Source: Chaetoderma sp. LZ-2023a | Lineage: Eukaryota; Mollusca; Caudofoveata; Chaetodermatida; Chaetodermatidae | Assembly: GCA_034401795.1 (NCBI GenBank) | Contig: CM067360.1 | Coordinates: 125,946,883-126,010,882, forward strand | DNA length: 64,000 nucleotides | Reading direction: 5' to 3' | Shown: positions 43,744 through 53,426 of the stretch, one piece after another | How positions within the stretch are numbered: the stretch's first letter is position 1 | Layout of the letters: every line of letters starts with the position of its first letter | Notes under the pieces: model-generated | Database searches by the model: none | What the model was told of the DNA's origin: nothing | The model's input: the letters and a program-made list of their open reading frames with translations, nothing else | Position numbers and translations under genes: made by a program

Positions 43744-45637
43744 GAGGCCCAAGGGCCTGTGGCGCTGACCTGGACTATTGGCATTTAAACCATTTGAATT
43801 TAAATAGACATGATGGATGGTTTTCAGAAAATCCAAGATGGCCACCAAAAAATTGACCAATCAAGAATTCAAGACTCGTTTAATACGTTGAAGCCTACCG
43901 TCATAGGATCGTTCCACCCAAGTTTTGGTGAAATCGGGTTATTGATTGAAGGAGCTAGCTAGTACCGTTTTTAATTGGTTCTGGAAAACTTTCAAAGAAT
44001 CAGAGATTGCTGCCAAAACATTGACTTATCAAAATTCTGAATAGAATTTCTAGAGGCTACGACAATAGGATCCTTCCAGCCAAAATTGGTTGAAATTGCC
44101 CATGTGATTAATGAGGAGTAGCATTTTATATGAATTCCCATTTATCGGAAAACCCAAGATGGTCACCATCAAAATCAAGCTGTCAAAATTCTGTATCCAA
44201 GTTCTGAAGTGTACAGGCTTAGGGTTCTTCCAGATGAGTTTGGTTGAAATCGACCAAGCGGTTAATGAGTAGTAGTCTTTTAACTGATTTCCCAAAATAT
44301 TCAGAAAATCCAAAATGGTCACCTGAAAGATTTACCAATCAAAATTCTATATGCAACTTCTAAAGCCTACCGCCCTAAGTTCATTCCAGCCAGTCTGGTT
44401 GAAATCACCCAAGTAGTTAATGAGTAGACGATTTTCAGCCATTTTTTTTGCAAAATTCAAGATGGCCACCAAATAAATTGTCCAATCAAAATTCTATAAA
44501 CAAGCTCTGAAGCATAGCACTTTAGAGTCCTTCCTGCCGAGTTTGCTTGAACTTGTTCAAGCGGTTAATGAGGGGTAGCCGTTTGACTGATTTCACACAT
44601 TTTTCAGAAAATCCAAGATGGCCACCGGAAAAATGGACCAATCAAAATTCTGTATACATGTTCTGAAATCTACGAGCCTAGTATCCTTCCAGCCAAGTCT
44701 GGTTGAAATTGCTTAAGCAGTTAATGAGAAGTGTTTCAGCGATTTTCCATTTTTTGGAAAATTCAAGATACCTGCCAGAAAAATGGATCAATCAAAATTC
44801 TGTAGAAAAATTCCAAAGCATACTAGGCTAGGGTTCTTCCATCCAAGTTTGATTGAAAACGGCCCAGTGGTTATAGAGGAGTAGGCTTTTAAGTGATTTC
44901 CAGAAATTTTCAGAAAATTCAAGCTGGCCACCGGAAAAATTGACCAATCAAAATTCTATATACAAGTTTTGAAACCTACCAGCCTAGTATCCTTCCAGGC
45001 TAGTCTGGTTTAAATTGTTCAAGCAGTTAATGAGAAGTGTTTTAAACGATTTCCGACCATTTAAAAAATTCAAGATGGCCACCCAAAAAATGGACCAATC
45101 AAAATTCTGTATATATGTTCTGAAGCATAATACGATAGGGTTCTTCCATCCGAGTTTGATTGAAATCGACCAAGTGGTTATCGAGGAGTATGCTTTTAAG
45201 TGATTTCCAGAAAATCCAAGAAGGCTGCTGGAAAAATTGACCAATCAAAATTATGTACATAAATTCTGAACCAGACCAGCGTACTATCCTTCCAGCTAAG
45301 TCTGGTTGAAATTGGCCAAAAAGTTAATGAGGAGTAACGTTTTAAACGATTTACCGCCATTTTTTCGGAAATTTCAAGATGGCCACTGGAAAAAATGGAC
45401 TAGTCAAAATTCTGTATACATGTTCTGAACCAGACCAGCGTACTATCCTTCCAGCTAAGTCTGGTTGAAATTGGCCAAGAAGTTAATGAGGAGTAACGTT
45501 TTAAACGATTTACCGCCATTTTTTCGGAAATTTCAAGATGGCCGCTGGAAAAAATGGACCAATCAAAATTCTGTATACATATTCTGAAGTCGGCTTCCAT
45601 AAGCTCACTTGGCCATTCTGGCCAGGTGAGCTAATAA
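43739..45637 (+). mobile_element. complete pearl-like family A element, 1.9 kb
   Basis: The 5' cap AACAAGAGGCCCAAGGGCCT then GTGGCGCTGACCTGG starts it. About 12-13 core units follow (AAATCCAAGATGGCCACC, GACCAATCAAAATTCTGTAT, CCTTCCAGCC, TTGAAATTGC, TTAATGAGGAGTAG). The 3' cap AAGCTCACTTGGCCATTCTG carries hairpin TGGCC-ATTCT-GGCCA and ends GGTGAGCTAATAA. The last two units (from 45265 and 45425) are a near-identical 160 bp duplication. The cap motifs GCTCACCTGG-type and CCAGGTGAGC are subterminal inverted repeats. No GGACAGACAG tract in this copy. Confidence 0.88.
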
Positions 45638-45674
45638 TATCAATTTGCTAGCTATATGGCTTATGGGTATACCC

Positions 45675-46093
45675 TTGGCTTGTGCGATTATTGCGTTGAG
45701 TGATTGCGATCGATTATTAAAAAATAATTGTGATTACTCGAATAATCATACCAATTACCAAGACATAACAACAAATCCATTTGCAGAACAAGAGAAGACT
45801 ATTTTTGAAAATGTATCACTGGAATGCCTGGCTCAATTCTCGAGCCAGGCATTCCAGTAATACATTTTCAAATATGGTCCTCTCTTGCCCTGCAAATGGA
45901 CATACATTCACTAAGCAAAATGTCATTTTTCATGACCAACCGCATTAAAAAGTAATTGAAAGTTAGGTATTGAAATATATTATGCAATAGAAAATAGTCA
46001 CAATTATTCGATTATTTAATTTTTAATCATATAATTTCACGATTGAAAACATAATCGCGATTTTCGATTTAATCACGGAATCGTGCAAGCCTA
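45675..46093. mobile_element. non-autonomous hAT element with nested piggyBac-type MITE
   Basis: The ends TTGGCTTGTGCGATTATT and (complement) TAGGCTTGCACGATTCC are flanked by a perfect 8 bp duplication GTATACCC (45667-45674 and 46094-46101). AT-rich GCGATCGATT / AATCGCGATT subterminal repeats are typical of this hAT type. A palindrome of the piggyBac-type MITE occupies 45777-45903 inside it. No transposase. Confidence 0.9.
45777..45903. repeat. piggyBac-type MITE palindrome nested in hAT
   Basis: CATTTGCAGAACAAGAGAAG, ATCACTGGAATGCCTGGCTC, centre AATTCTCGAGCC, CAGGCATTCCAGTAATACAT, CTTGCCCTGCAAATGGACAT. Imperfect arms of about 60 bp. Confidence 0.8.
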
Positions 46094-46277
46094 GTATACC
46101 CTCTGTAACAATGTTCTGTATATCCTGGACATTTTCACATTTTTCCATTGCATAACTGGATAGATACACACCATACATAGTCATTATTGCTGAATCCTTT
46201 CTTGACTGTCGCTTTATTTCAGCAGCGAGTCCATTGATCATTATAAAGCTTCTATTGTATATTAATCTTTTCACCAT
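46094..46277 (-). other. unexplained open segment
   Basis: The minus strand is open from 46277 for 61 codons up to the hAT target site and would continue past the empty site (duplication removed) for about 15 more codons. The composition is protein-like (EIKRQSRKDSAIMTMYGVYL, MEKCENVQDIQNIV), but I recognise no family and see no splice-acceptor at its start. It could be an exon relic or chance. Confidence 0.25.
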
Positions 46278-46685
46278 TATTAGTCATCCTTCACGTGACT
46301 CGCGATCGGTGCTCGACCGTATATCCATAAGACTCCTATTTTACACAGATTTGTGGCTATTCCAGGAAAATTTGGAAGCTGTAATTAAACCATTTAATAT
46401 ATAGCATTATAAACGTGTTTTCCTGCAATAACGCTTTAATGGCCATTTAATAAACAGCATTGAATATTTTGAAACTAATTTGACTGAACACTGTCGCTGC
46501 CATGGGCAGCAACAGCACCCAGTCAAATTAGTTTCAAATTATTTAACAGCCTCCCTATATAGGTTTCTGGAAATGATAGGGAATTCAGAGATCAACCCAT
46601 CCCAACTTGGACAAGGTGTGGGTGGAGCTTAGATAGAGACGGGTGGGGCATAGCTAAAACAGGAAAGGTCCATTGATGTAGTCAT
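46278..46685 (-). repeat. composite MITE family 2 copy (46440-46680) and short spacer
   Basis: It has the core 46464-46552 (TTGAATATTTTGAAACTAAT, GTCGCTGCC / GGCAGCAACAG, AATTAGTTTCAAATTATTT), then GTGGGTGGAGCTTAG, GGGGCATAGCTAAAACAGG and AAAGGTCCATTGATG near 46665. The part beyond the core on the left is lost. Confidence 0.7.
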
Positions 46686-46689
46686 ATAT

Positions 46690-47110
46690 GCTCTTCAGAC
46701 TAATTCAGAACCCTTTCTTCACGGGCTGATGAATGGTATAAATAGACATATATGTAGGTATCCATTGTTTTAGTATACAAGTTAAAACCCAGTGTTTTGT
46801 CAGCCTTCACGTTGACTGTCATGTCCAGAAAGTTAATTTCGACTGTGGATGTTTCCGCAGTGAATTCAATACTGCCATGGGCAGCATTCATATAGTTTAT
46901 GAACTCTTCAAGTTTCTCTGTTCCCAGTGTTCAAATTATGAATATATCATCAATGTATTTGAGATATACATGTACATGTATATGTGGTTTCAAGCCTGTA
47001 GCTGCTAAGAGACCTTCCTCTAGTCGTGCCATAAATTATCGCGTAGCTGCGTGCAAGTTTTATACACATTGCCATACCTCCTACATGAAGATGATATCGA
47101 GTAGGTCCAG
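46690..47110 (-). pseudogene. Penelope-like element reverse transcriptase relic
   Basis: Frames on the minus strand give YLKYIDDIFII at about 46970-46940 (the Y-x-D-D box), a TGA in place of a tryptophan just after, LEEFINYMNAAHGSIEFTAE and VEINFLDMTVNV (46910-46790), and LYTKTMDTYIYV. This block order matches the RT fragment at 28073. The upstream fingers (about 47110-46980) are frameshifted. No GIY-YIG domain follows. Confidence 0.72.
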
Positions 47111-47422
47111 TAATGATCTCGGGCTAACCTGACACCATGTACACCATATCTTCTGATAAATTTGCCAACTGCAGATTTTGACATCGTTGTTGGAAATATT
47201 AGTGTGGAGTGATATTATCTCAACTATAACCAATGGGTTCCCGTTGTAGTCGGCCAAGGGTTTCCAGTTTGTTAATGAAATCTGTAATGTCGTCTACGTA
47301 TTACAGGATTTTAGGCAGATAAACTTTAATGTATTCATCAACCAAAGCTACTGGTCAGGATTGTCATTTCCACTAATAATGGGGCTACCCAGCACAGGTG
47401 TTTGCTGTTTGTAGTAAAGGTA
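47111..47422. other. non-coding, probably more Penelope relic
   Basis: Isolated stretches, for example around 47230-47340, could be decayed upstream Penelope sequence, but I cannot support frames or motifs. Confidence 0.3.
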
Positions 47423-47626
47423 GAAACAGCAATAATATCCATGGCCAATAAATGGTGAAGTATGCACTGACATCGTTAATGGACTACGAGTTGATGATCC
47501 ATGAACATCCACATTTTATATTCTAGATAAAAGGTGGATGTTCATGGATCATCGACTCGTAGCCCATTAATGATGTCAGTGCATACTTCACCATCAATGA
47601 CCATTGATGTTATTGCTGTTTCTATC
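47423..47626. repeat. foldback with 92 bp inverted arms
   Basis: 47422-47515 (GTAGAAACAGCAATAATATC ... GATCCATGAACATCCAC) and 47533-47626 (GTGGATGTTCATGGATCATC ... ATTGCTGTTTCTATC) are inverted copies with about 88% identity and a short AT-rich loop. No target duplication was found. Its parent element is unknown. Confidence 0.85.
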
Positions 47627-47704
47627 TTTTCAGAGTGTATTATGTATGTATGTATGATTACTGTATTCTGCAGCTGTAGTAGTAGAAACATCATACAGCT
47701 GCAA

Positions 47705-47998
47705 TCAGTCCTTCTTCGCGTTTGCCCACTGTGTCTTGTCCTCAGCCAAAATCCTTAGCTTCCTCAGGTCCATTCTTGACGTGAGTGTACCTGATCCTGC
47801 TTTCTTGAGGTCACCTCGTAGCACGCTTAGCAGATTTATGCAATGACGTCCTCTCCTGGCTCTGTATTTGCTGGCTCCGAGTATGGCGAATTCCAGGGCT
47901 CTCTGCGCTGGTGTGTCTTCTGGCATCCTTAGCACATGGCCAAAGATGGACCATCTTTGCTGGGCGACTTTTACAGACAGCGGCGGCGTATTACACAT
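47705..47998 (-). pseudogene. LINE C-terminal region
   Basis: 97 codons open: QQRWSIFGHVLRMPEDTPAQ then RALEFAI, a widespread LINE C-terminal motif (R-W-x-x-F-G-H-V-x-R-M). The stop is followed by the tail at 47640-47700. Confidence 0.78.
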
Positions 47999-48099
47999 CT
48001 TGTATAGTGCATCGTTGGAAATTATGCTCTCTGGCCATCGGTGTCCAGTGATGGTGCGTAGGTGTTTGCGGTGGCAGGCGCCAAGTTTGTCTAAGAGCT

Positions 48100-48994
48100 G
48101 CCTTTGGAGCCGCCCAGCTGTTACAGTTATACATCATCAAGGATACGCAGGTTGCATTGTATAAACAGTCTTTTTACCAAGGGCATCTTTGATCTACGAA
48201 TTCATAGCTTCCAGAAGGACTGGAAAGGTATGTTCCCCATGATGCAGCATGCAGCAATGTCAGCAGTACTGCAAAGCAGTGAGCCCAGGATTTTACTTTT
48301 CCTCCATGGTTCGCCGCCACGGAGTGGATCATCATTTTCTTTAGTTTCATGCTTTGCAGATAGGTATATGTGGGTGAACTCTGTTTTGGATTCATTCATA
48401 AAGAGATTCTCAGTTTTTAGTTTGCTTGCAGCTATTGGGAAAAGTTCATCAAGGGATTTCTTTTCCTCATCCATAAAGTCCACATCGTCGGCATATTCCA
48501 TCTCTAGCGGCATGCCCAGTATTGACACAGGGGGGATTTGGTCTTGTGGAATTTTTCCGCACGGATTTCAATGCAGCAGCCAGGTAACAGGTGAAGAGCA
48601 CACGGGATAGACCATCTCCATGTGGGGAGCCGATTGATGTCTCAGGCTCTACAGACTTCACTGACTTGACTCATACTCTCAGCTTGGTGTCTGCAAGCAG
48701 TAGTCTCACTAGTCATAGCTCATCTTCATTGCAACTGGCCTGGTGTAGTACTTCTAGAATTTTTGAGCACTTAATTGTGTCGAAGGCTCGTGACATATCA
48801 ATGCCAATTTTGTGGAAATCCCAGTGTTTGGACATGACTACCGACACAAGCATGCATTGAGCCCATACATTGTCTGCACATCTGCGCCCACGTTTGAAGC
48901 CACTGACATGATCCAGTGATGTCCTCGATCTTGTCTCGGATGCGGCATAGAGTAACATTGGATAGGATTTTCCGTATGCTGTTAAGGAGCACAA
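48100..48994 (-). pseudogene. LINE reverse transcriptase palm, frameshifted
   Basis: Pieces in order: LNSIRKILSNVTLCRIRDKI (48992-48930), IGIDMSRAFDTIKCSKILEV (about 48800; Asp of RT motif A), SIGSPHGDGLSRVLFTCYLA (about 48620; motif B, normally G-x-x-Q-G-D), EYADDVDFMDEEKKSLDEL (about 48490; catalytic Y-A-D-D), and ESKTEFTHIYLS (about 48390). Several frameshifts inactivate it. Confidence 0.8.
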
Positions 48995-50364
48995 TGGGCC
49001 ACAGATTGGCTGGGGGCCAGGTGGCTTCTTGGGCTTGGGTAGCGCGATAAGGATGCCTTGACCAATAGCATAGATGGAAGGTGGTGCATAAAAGCTGAAT
49101 TGATTATGTGCATGATCGGTTTTGAGATAATGTCACTTGCATATTTGGATAGTTCATTGCTCATGCCATCAGGTCCAGATGCACATCCATTTTTCAGGAC
49201 TTTAAGTGCCTTCTCAACCTCTGCTGTATTAATTGGTGTTAGTAATGGCCTGGGGTCTCCTGAGAACGGGTGCAAGGGCTCATCATCGTGGTCAGTGAAC
49301 TGTTCCTTGAACCATTCTCGAATTGCCTCGGCTTTGCCCTGGTCAGTCCCGATAAAGTATCCTTCTGAGTTGTGTACAGTTAGTGGTGGTGTGTAGTCAG
49401 CAACTCTCAGGGCTCGGGCTGCCCGAAACATTTTGTGGCAGTCATCCGTGGCAGTGATTTCATCTGCTAGGGCGTCTGCTTGTTGGATAGCAAGATCTTT
49501 TAAGAGTTCACTAATGTAGTGCAGAATGCTATTGCATTCCTGGCGTAGTTTGGTGCGATCTTCACTTTGGCCACTTTGATAAATGAGCAGACATAACGCT
49601 TTCTGTTCTGCTGACAGTTTTACTACGAGAGGGTCATCAGTATACCTAGTTTGGTTGTTTTTTAGAACACCTATGGTGCTAGTAGCTGATGATTCCATAG
49701 ATATCAGTATTTTGGTTAGGGCTTCGTTTGGATCGCAGACGTCGATGTTAGCTACCTGCTCCCCGAGGGCCTTTGTGTATGACATTTGAGTGTCAGTGTC
49801 GCTGATGAGCTTGGGTAAGTTGTAGGTGACTCTACCCTCTTGCCTGGTATGGCGTTTATACATTAGGTAGAGCTGGTTCATATGGAGGCGTGTAATGACT
49901 GGCTTATGGTCAGAATTGAGGTCTGTGCCTCTATAGGAATGAGCATCCTGAAGTAGAGGTTTTGCTGCTGTCTTACATAGTATGAAAACTATTTGGTTGA
50001 AAACAGTTTTTGTAGCCTTAGAGCCTTTTGGGGCTTTGTGATCAGCAATGTGTCCAGTCCATGTTGTCCGGTGGCGGCATGGGTGTTTGAAAGCCGTATT
50101 TGTGGCAAATAGGCCATTGGAACTAACGAATGCCACCAGTGCATCTCCATTGCTGTTGCATGTGCCCTCTCCATACGATCCCATGCATGAGCCAAGTCCT
50201 GAACTTTTGTCAATAATGTCGAGTTTACCCAGCTTGGAGTTGAAATCGCCACACATGAACAGTTGCCATCTAGCTGGGATAGTAATGGCGGAGCTCAGTT
50301 CTGCATAGAAGGAATCTAATATAGCTGGATTCTCTTTGACCCATATGCGTTGACTATGCGACAC
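48982..50364 (-). CDS. LINE endonuclease C-terminus to RT fingers, 460 codons open
   Basis: The longest open frame in the window. Residues 30-60: LFMCGDFNSKLGKLD, the APE D-x-N motif. About 90-160: NTAFKHPCRHRTTWTGH and a GTDLNSDHKPVITRLHM segment holding the catalytic SDH. About 160-390: linker with KALGEQVANIDVCDPNEAL and HKMFRAARALR. About 390-430: NTAEVEKALKVLKNGCASGP then DGMSNELSKY, RT motif 1 (K-N-G-x-A-x-G-P-D). It ends in PSPRSHLAPSQSVAHCAP, a frameshifted form of the next RT motif. The ATG at 50364 is not the native start. Confidence 0.82.
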   Translation of the reverse strand: MSHSQRIWVKENPAILDSFYAELSSAITIPARWQLFMCGDFNSKLGKLDIIDKSSGLGSCMGSYGEGTCNSNGDALVAFVSSNGLFATNTAFKHPCRHRTTWTGHIADHKAPKGSKATKTVFNQIVFILCKTAAKPLLQDAHSYRGTDLNSDHKPVITRLHMNQLYLMYKRHTRQEGRVTYNLPKLISDTDTQMSYTKALGEQVANIDVCDPNEALTKILISMESSATSTIGVLKNNQTRYTDDPLVVKLSAEQKALCLLIYQSGQSEDRTKLRQECNSILHYISELLKDLAIQQADALADEITATDDCHKMFRAARALRVADYTPPLTVHNSEGYFIGTDQGKAEAIREWFKEQFTDHDDEPLHPFSGDPRPLLTPINTAEVEKALKVLKNGCASGPDGMSNELSKYASDIISKPIMHIINSAFMHHLPSMLLVKASLSRYPSPRSHLAPSQSVAHCAP

Positions 50365-50690
50365 TTAGCCGTGGTGCGCTTTCGCGTTGGTATAGACAGG
50401 TCGATAAATGCAACGCGATCACTGACGTATCTAAAACTAATGACATCGTCCAATACCCTTGGTCCGATTACGAAGCCTAATCCATGGTAAGTGGCCTGTT
50501 TTTGTTCCATGAGTGCTAGCTTATGGCCTGTCTGAAGTTGCTGCTCTGAGTGTTTAGCTACTTTAGTCTCTTGAATGCATGTGATATCCATTTTATAGTG
50601 TTCACAGTCTGCACCTAAGGTTTGCCTCTTTGATGTTGCAGTCAGACCACGTACATTCCACGTAGCTATGGTAAGCTCCTGGGAAGATGG
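50316..50690 (-). pseudogene. LINE endonuclease N-terminus
   Basis: IATWNVRGLTATSKRQT (about 50680) and MDITCIQETKVAKHSEQQLQ (50591) carry the Asn and Glu of the APE endonuclease active site. GLGFVIGPRVLD, RVAFIDLSIP and CRIVNAYGS follow. The body continues after a frameshift at about 50330 into the long frame. Confidence 0.78.
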
Positions 50691-50700
50691 CGTTGTCCGA

Positions 50701-51104
50701 GGATGTCGAGCAGTTTCTTGTTAGAAGGTTAGACATAGTCAGAGTTGCCTCTGTATGCGGATGTCAGTCCGCAATCCTTGATGACTTAGTTTCCCAACAA
50801 AGTTGGTACTTACGGAGGAGACTGGCGTGGATGTGTCATCTTTCTCCCCCTGTGTATTATAATTATGTCAAATGTCTGTTCAGAATAGAACTTAGTGCTG
50901 TTCAGTTGTCTATGGGCTTCTGTGCTGTAAGATTCAACATCTTGTATCACAGTGGTTTGCCCTTTATCAGGCTTCCCTTTTGATGACAATGAATACCTCA
51001 CCTTTCAACTTGGCAATGGCCGTTTTCAGTTTTTTAAACAGCTAGCTCTGTCATGAACATTTAAAAGTCTGTAATGCCTTTGATAGATTTACTATTTAAT
51101 AAAC
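50701..51104. other. LINE 5' flank or leader, unassigned
   Basis: This may include the 5' untranslated part of the LINE (minus strand CCTCGGACAACGCCATCTTC just upstream of the endonuclease). Nothing can be recognised as a protein; two opposing frames of 60-98 codons have no family features. Confidence 0.35.
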
Positions 51105-51420
51105 ATTCTGTTGTATATTATGAAACCAATTTTATTGTGTGCTGTCAAAATATTCAACACCTGTATAATTACCTTGAAAATGGAATTCTGAGAACCCAGG
51201 GTACAAGTATATGAATTGATCACAATATACGCAAAATATGGATTAGGCTTAGCTAGAAATGAGTGGGGTCCAGCTAGAAATGGGTGGGGCCTAGCTAGAA
51301 ATGAGTGGGGTCCAGCTAGAAATGGGTGGGGCCTAGCTAGAAATGGGTGGGACCTAGCTAGAAGTGGGTGGGCCTAGCTAGAAATGGGTGGGGCCTAGCT
51401 AGAAATGGATCCATCTATGC
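51105..51420 (-). repeat. composite MITE family 2 relic with an amplified 21 bp end
   Basis: 51108-51175 has ATTCTGTTGTATATTATG, AAATATTCAACACCTGTATA and the AATTACCTTGAAAATGG empty-site segment. From 51246 to 51412, CTAGCTAGAAATGGGTGGGG is repeated about eight times with 21 bp spacing and point variants (GAGTGGGGTC, GGGTGGGACC). The unit is the TAGCTAGAAATGG(G/A)TGGGGC end of MITE family 2. Confidence 0.85.
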
Positions 51421-51568
51421 ATTGGTTTTATCCCGTTAGTGACTTACATAAACAACAAAACTTTTGAGCAACACTCCGTATAAAAGCCATAAAGAAGAAC
51501 AGCTCAGCATTCCAACCAGCATGAGCAATGACATATCCTCTGCAGTGCCACGTTTTATACAATCAGCC

Positions 51569-51614
<46 letters not shown>

Positions 51615-52399
51615 CAATAAAATTAATGGTTAACCACGCATTCACCAACATAGATTTTTTAGTTGATCATCATAGGGATAAGTCATATAACAAAGTTAGT
51701 TGAGTTCTAGCAAATGCTTTTGGAGGAGATACATCAGTATCAGATAACATTTGTTGCTTGTCCTCAAGCACTCTTATAACCCAGCTAACATTATTGGCCA
51801 CACCAAGAAATACGACTAGACAAAATATTAACACTTTCACAGATGATTACCCCTACCTCATTTTCAAGGCAACCACACAGGAAAAACAGTTCACAGGAAA
51901 CGGTTGAATATTCTGAAATTAATTTGGCAGAAACGGCCTCCAGTCAAATTAACTTTTATATTATAAGGAATTCAATTTTTCAGGGATTTGTCTGTGAAAT
52001 GGTTAAAGTTGGGAAGCAATAAATGGCTAGGTTTTATAGAGATGCATTACTTGCATTAGATAGATAATCTATTACAATGATCTAACATCAGTTAGGTACA
52101 GAGACATACACCAGAAACAGACATAAAAAAATAACAAGAACGTGAATGCCTGATATGTCTCGCCACCCCCACCCCACCCCCACCCCACCTCCCTGGATGA
52201 CTTTCTGTTTTATAGTGGTCTAATCAATGGATGCATTTTGAGTAATTAGCTTTTGGACCCAACTCATTGTGACACCCACTAGTGGGGTCAAAATCAGATT
52301 GTTGTTGACTGATAAGGATAACGACAAAATTTTAATGCAAATATCCAAAATATTCTATGTCCAAAATCATGAAAAAAAGATCTGTATTAAATGAGCATA
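51421..52399. other. non-coding with AAT microsatellite, core palindrome and C-rich tract
   Basis: (AAT)n spans 51571-51613. 51900-51957 has GGTTGAATATTCTGAAATTA and CAGTCAAATTAACTTTTATA, a decayed MITE 2 core. A CCACCCC-rich tract lies at 52164-52192. A 79-codon frame at 51464 is extended by the AAT repeat (Asn run) and is not a gene. Confidence 0.5.
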
Positions 52400-52660
52400 T
52401 TCACAGCAGAATACTTTAAAATAAAATTTTCAAAATTGTAAACTTTAAGGGGGTTCAATTAATATGTGGGCCTAGATGTAATGAAATGAAATGAATCTTA
52501 ACATATGATGATTTTATTACGCATAAATAAGTATAATCTTTTTAAGTTGTGGATTTGAATTAGAGACACGCGTCCCTAATTGAACTTTGTAATTCAGGGC
52601 ATAAATTAGAATTTGATATTTTCCCAGCATGTTTTGCTATAGAAATTATAAATTATATAT
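52400..52660. mobile_element. AT-rich MITE family 3 copy
   Basis: CATATTCACAGCAGAATACT, TTAAAATAAAATTTTC, TAGATGTAATGAAATGAAAT, a GAATTAGAGACACGCGTCCC centre with inverted CTCTAATTC-type phrase, and a TTTTCCCAGCATGTTTTGCT right end mirror the left arm imperfectly. Confidence 0.72.
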
Positions 52661-52739
52661 TTGTCGGCAAAAATGTATAGCAATTAACTCTTTCACGAAT
52701 AAATCCCCTGTATCTCAATCTCAGAGAAAACAAACAGGA

Positions 52740-52834
52740 AAGCTGTTGAATATTTTGAAATTAATATGACTGGAGGCCATTGCTGCCTAAGGCAGCAATG
52801 GCTTCCAGTCATATTGATTTCAAAATATTCAACA
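52740..52834. repeat. MITE 2 core palindrome, clean copy
   Basis: Left AGCTGTTGAATATTTTGAAA and ACTGGAGGCCATTGCTGCC; right GGCAGCAATGGCTTCCAGT and TTTCAAAATATTCAACAG. Arms of about 45 bp with few mismatches and a 3-4 base loop (TAA). Confidence 0.8.
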
Positions 52835-53317
52835 GAATATGCTATGCATGTACATAGTAAAGAATTTACTTTTTCAGGGATTTGTCACTGAAAGGGTTAA
52901 TAAAAGAACTTAAGAAAATCAATACTAAATTGTAATCACATACAAATTTTACATAGCAGAGACAGCTATGCATGTTGCAGAATGTATAGCAAATGCCTAA
53001 ATATGTGTAGCAAATTGAGATGCGATACCAGATAAATTACGCCCTGTAATTAAAAGAATTATAATAATTTGGAATTAAACCATCACCCTGTAGGTGAGGC
53101 TTAGAATACACCTTCCGTATCCTCTGCGTGTCGTAAGAGGCGATTAAAGGAGGTAAGGGTGAGGTAGCCCTGACAGAAACCTCGAGTGCTGAAGACGGAG
53201 GTTCCAGGCCGCACGGCGCACTCTTATAAACCATGGATCCACGCACTTAGCGCTTATGATCATGTCGATAGTCACTTAGGACTGTCGGTATGATCAGCGA
53301 ACGAAAAGAAGAAAGAA
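52835..53317. other. non-coding, includes a SINE-like candidate (53080-53290)
   Basis: 53085-53290 (CTGTAGGTGAGGCTTAG, CGTGTCGTAAGAGGCGATTA, GGTTCCAGGCCGCACGG, ACTGTCGGTATGATCAG) is GC-richer than its surroundings. It contains a GTCGTAAGAGGCGA phrase that I believe is common in mollusc repeats, but no A/B promoter boxes or tail can be demonstrated. The rest is AT-rich. Confidence 0.35.
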
Positions 53318-53400
53318 GATCATATGTTAAGATTTATTTCGCTGCGTTACATTGCGGTACACAAATTAAGCCTCTCAATCTAGACAATTTAAACAATTTT
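53318..53400 (-). repeat. half copy of MITE family 3
   Basis: CATATGTTAAGATTTATTTC and TTACATTGCGGTACACAAAT are the reverse complement of the family 3 left arm. Confidence 0.65.
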
Positions 53401-53426
53401 ATTTCCACGTGTTTGAGAACGTGCAC

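Larger units (their letters stand above)
47640..50700 (-). mobile_element. APE-type LINE retrotransposon, about 3 kb
   Basis: Read on minus: the endonuclease starts TIATWNVRGL near 50680, endonuclease body 50591-49900, RT 49900-48100 and C-terminal region 47998-47705. The TGA at 47702 is followed by a CATA-rich tail (CATACATACATACATAAT, near 47650), the kind of microsatellite tail some LINEs carry. No separate ORF1 is seen. A fragment of a sister copy is at 33620-34540. The clade is not assigned; single-ORF layout and the GHVLRMPEDTPAQRAL C-terminus would suit an RTE-like or related family. Confidence 0.85.
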
